Shown one piece after another: positions 62,198-64,000 of a DNA stretch of 64,000 nucleotides. Every line of letters begins with the position of its first letter. Position 1 is the stretch's first letter. The translations under genes and the position numbers were made by a program. The DNA is from Stieleria magnilauensis (GTDB lineage: Bacteria > Planctomycetota > Planctomycetia > Pirellulales > Pirellulaceae): the NCBI GenBank assembly GCA_007753675.1, contig CP036432.1:4500394-4564393 (forward strand), read 5' to 3'. The notes under the pieces are model-generated. The model searched no databases. It saw only the letters and a list, made by a program, of their open reading frames with translations, and was not told where the DNA came from.

Positions 62198-62689
62198 CAG
62201 GGGAGGCCCGAGTGCTAAGGCAACGGACGATTCATGAAGGGTCGTTTGCTCTGGCCGAGGCCCGTAGGCCCCACGTCAAACGGCTGATCATCAATTGACA
62301 TCAGCCGGTTCGCGCCAGCGTGAGGCCGCCGCGTCGTTGAGGTTCACTGAGCAGGCGTTGCGATGAAGGATTCGTCGGAAATGGTCCTCAAGCGACGCGT
62401 GCAGAGGCATTCACCACCGGTGGGTGACGTCCGCAATGGGCTGACCGCTACAACCGCTGTGACCTGACCGGGAATTGAGGACCAGGATCCGATCACCACC
62501 AGCGGAACGTCCACCGAAAATTCTCGACGGCGTCGTCCCTTCGGGGTGACATGCGAGCCGCGTCCCGACCGATTTCGGCGTAAAAGGTGACGAAGCGGTG
62601 TCGTTATTTCTTGTGGGGACAGTCAAAATGTCAGAGACTGACTGGTGCTGCCGATCGTCATGGCGCTGCCGAATCCCCAGGAGTCTGTT
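62198..62689. other. Gene-free stretch holding REP-like hairpin copy 4 and the cytochrome leader
   Basis: Apart from the hairpin at 62281-62307 nothing is clearly recognisable. The last bases carry CAGGAG, the ribosome site for the TTG start at 62690. Short open frames on the minus strand (about 62411-62626) have no recognisable product. Confidence 0.5.
62281..62307. repeat. Dispersed REP-like hairpin, copy 4 of 4
   Basis: CGGCTGAT, loop CATCAATTGAC, ATCAGCCG: a perfect 8-bp stem with 11-nt loop, followed by GTTCGCGCC. The reverse complement of the 42643 copy shares the stem, the TTGAC end of the loop and both flanks. Confidence 0.75.
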
Positions 62690-63799
62690 TTGAATCGTAT
62701 CCCCGTCGCGGCCGTGCTGATCGTCTTGGTCGCGCTCGGCAGCATGGTCTCAAGGCACGCCCCACCCGCCGTCGCCCCCGCGGTAAAGGCGGCCGAACCG
62801 ACGTATGTGGGTCGTCGAGTCTGTTTGGAATGCCACAGCGAGAACCATCAGCTGCACAGCCACCATGGCCACGCCACGACCTTTCGCAGCACCAAGGATC
62901 CTGAAGTGGCCGGCAAGTTTGTCGGCAAATCGTATGACGCCGGGGAACCGTTCGGCACGTACACCTACCACGCCGACGATCAAGGCTTGTTCGTCCGCAT
63001 CCCAGAGAAGTTTGGAGATCAGCCGTTTCGCCTGGAGTACGCGCTCGGTCACAAGTCGATGACGCTGCTGTCCTTGTTGCCCGACCCGGACGAAGGAACG
63101 GTGGCGTTGGAGCATCGAGTGTCTTGGATGGCGGCGGCCGACTCATTGGGCAAAACGCCCGGCCAACATGACGGCATTCCGGAAACGGCGGCCGAACTAT
63201 TCGGCCATCGTCACGAAGGTCGAATCATGCGCAAGTGCGTGTACTGCCATGTCACGACCGGCGAGATCGTCGATCAGCAGATTGTCGACCTGACTGCCAA
63301 CGTGAACTGCGAGAAATGTCATGGGCCGGCGAGCGAACATGTTCGTCTAGCACGAGCCATGAAAACACCTCCGCCGTTCTCCGTCGGGCGCGCCGATTGG
63401 GATGCCGAATCGGAGCTGCAACTGTGTGGCGATTGCCATCGGATGCCGCGTGACATCTCGCGAAAGCAATTGCGTGAGTACCCGGATCTGTTGGCACGTT
63501 TTCAACCCGTCGGTCTGCTTCGCAGCGAGTGTTTCGTGCAATCCGGCGGACGACTGAAGTGCACGACCTGTCACAACCCTCATCAAACCATCTCAGCAAC
63601 GACTCCGCGGGAACACGAACAAAACTGCCTTGCCTGTCACGCGGAGATGTCGGAGACCAATCAGGCCGCTGCGTCGCATGTGGTCTGTCCGGTTTCACCG
63701 ACGACGGGATGCATCGAGTGTCACATGCCGGCGCTGAAGTTAGACGGATTGGGCGACGGCTTTCACGATCATTGGATCCGCGTGCGCGACGACAAATGA
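62690..63799 (+). CDS. Seven-haem c-type cytochrome (cytochrome c-554-like)
   Basis: I prefer the TTG at 62690 (369 residues): CAGGAG lies 7 bases upstream and the product starts NRIPVAAVLIVLVALGSMVS, a Sec signal. A GTG at 62645 and an ATG at 62660 are in frame but give an awkward leader. Seven CxxCH haem motifs are visible: CLECH, CVYCH, CEKCH, CGDCH, CTTCH, CLACH and CIECH. Isolated His residues (HSHHGHATTF, ALGHKSM) are candidates for distal ligands. The pattern fits the cytochrome c-554 / multihaem periplasmic family, often found in planctomycetes next to TPR/ASPIC lipoproteins. It should carry electrons in the periplasm; the donor and acceptor are not evident. The stop overlaps the next start as ATGA. 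Confidence 0.88.
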   Translation: MNRIPVAAVLIVLVALGSMVSRHAPPAVAPAVKAAEPTYVGRRVCLECHSENHQLHSHHGHATTFRSTKDPEVAGKFVGKSYDAGEPFGTYTYHADDQGLFVRIPEKFGDQPFRLEYALGHKSMTLLSLLPDPDEGTVALEHRVSWMAAADSLGKTPGQHDGIPETAAELFGHRHEGRIMRKCVYCHVTTGEIVDQQIVDLTANVNCEKCHGPASEHVRLARAMKTPPPFSVGRADWDAESELQLCGDCHRMPRDISRKQLREYPDLLARFQPVGLLRSECFVQSGGRLKCTTCHNPHQTISATTPREHEQNCLACHAEMSETNQAAASHVVCPVSPTTGCIECHMPALKLDGLGDGFHDHWIRVRDDK

Positions 63800-64000
63800 A
63801 ATCGACACCCAACCTTGCTGCTGGTCTGCTGTGCGTCACCGTGTTGCTACTCGTCGGCTGCCGCAACGATGCGGCGACGATCGAAACTGGCCAAACAAGT
63901 TCCAACCCTGCGACGGACGTGCCGGGCGTCGCAGACGTTGTGGTCTCGCCTGGCTCGACCGATCGAGTTCCCGAAATCGATCGCTCGCCTGTTGAGCCGA
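63796..64000 (+). CDS. Lipoprotein, N-terminal part only (runs off the window)
   Basis: The ATG at 63796 overlaps the cytochrome stop by four bases (ATGA), a sign of translational coupling. The product starts KSTPNLAAGLLCVTVLLLVG followed by Cys, a textbook lipoprotein signal, then a Ser/Thr/Pro/Asp-rich linker. 68 codons are visible before the right edge and the frame is still open. The leader resembles those of the four TPR/ASPIC lipoproteins in this window, and such proteins accompany multihaem cytochromes elsewhere, so a fifth paralogue is my best guess. The visible part does not prove it. Confidence 0.8.
   Translation, partial: MKSTPNLAAGLLCVTVLLLVGCRNDAATIETGQTSSNPATDVPGVADVVVSPGSTDRVPEIDRSPVEP

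Overview
The window looks like a chromosomal stretch from a planctomycete of the Rhodopirellula/Pirellulaceae type. This rests on gene families largely typical of that group: a cytochrome-c PSD1 (DUF1549/DUF1553) plus DUF1501 pair, a DUF1559 pseudopilin-like protein with its small lipoprotein, a sulfatase remnant, several TPR/FG-GAP/ASPIC lipoproteins, and a giant multi-domain surface protein. Coding DNA is GC-rich, and the intergenic spaces are full of hairpin-forming repeats. No rRNA, tRNA, CRISPR array or transposase gene was seen.

Region 1 (1-34.3 kb): more than half the window is one open reading frame of over 11,300 codons that enters from the left edge. In order it carries CARDB repeats, mixed beta-sandwich and beta-propeller modules, cadherin/Ig-like arrays, an RHS-entry-like block, two dockerin-like calcium motifs, VCBS-like repeats, and about 50 Ser/Thr-rich repeats of about 48 residues. 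It ends with two Hint autoprotease domains separated by an Ala/Gly-rich hydrophobic segment, and a C-terminal tip resembling the restriction-endonuclease-fold toxin 2 (Tox-REase-2) family. A 118-codon gene 16 bp downstream is the likely immunity gene. The tip and this gene are AT-richer than the rest. I read the whole as a giant polymorphic toxin with a double Hint release module.

Region 2 (34.3-35.7 kb): a non-coding repeat bed with a 42-bp-period direct repeat, two copies of a roughly 305-bp structured element, a G12 tract and a 29-bp inverted repeat.

Region 3 (35.7-43 kb): the PSD1/DUF1501 pair, an AI-2E family membrane protein on the other strand, and a sulfatase pseudogene that has lost its middle.

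Region 4 (43-59 kb): a hybrid histidine kinase (PAS-PAS-HisKA-HATPase-REC-REC-HPt), then four paralogous lipoproteins built as TPR + FG-GAP/VCBS + ASPIC/UnbV. One is on the plus strand and three are in tandem on the minus strand.

Region 5 (59-64 kb): DUF1559 protein with its own terminator, a small lipoprotein, a secreted protein of unknown function, and a seven-haem cytochrome c translationally coupled (ATGA overlap) to a lipoprotein that runs off the right edge.

Most products carry Sec, Tat-like or lipoprotein signals, so the region mainly encodes cell-envelope and secreted proteins. Four intergenic sites share a dispersed REP-like hairpin. All assignments come from reading the sequence by eye; no database search was run.
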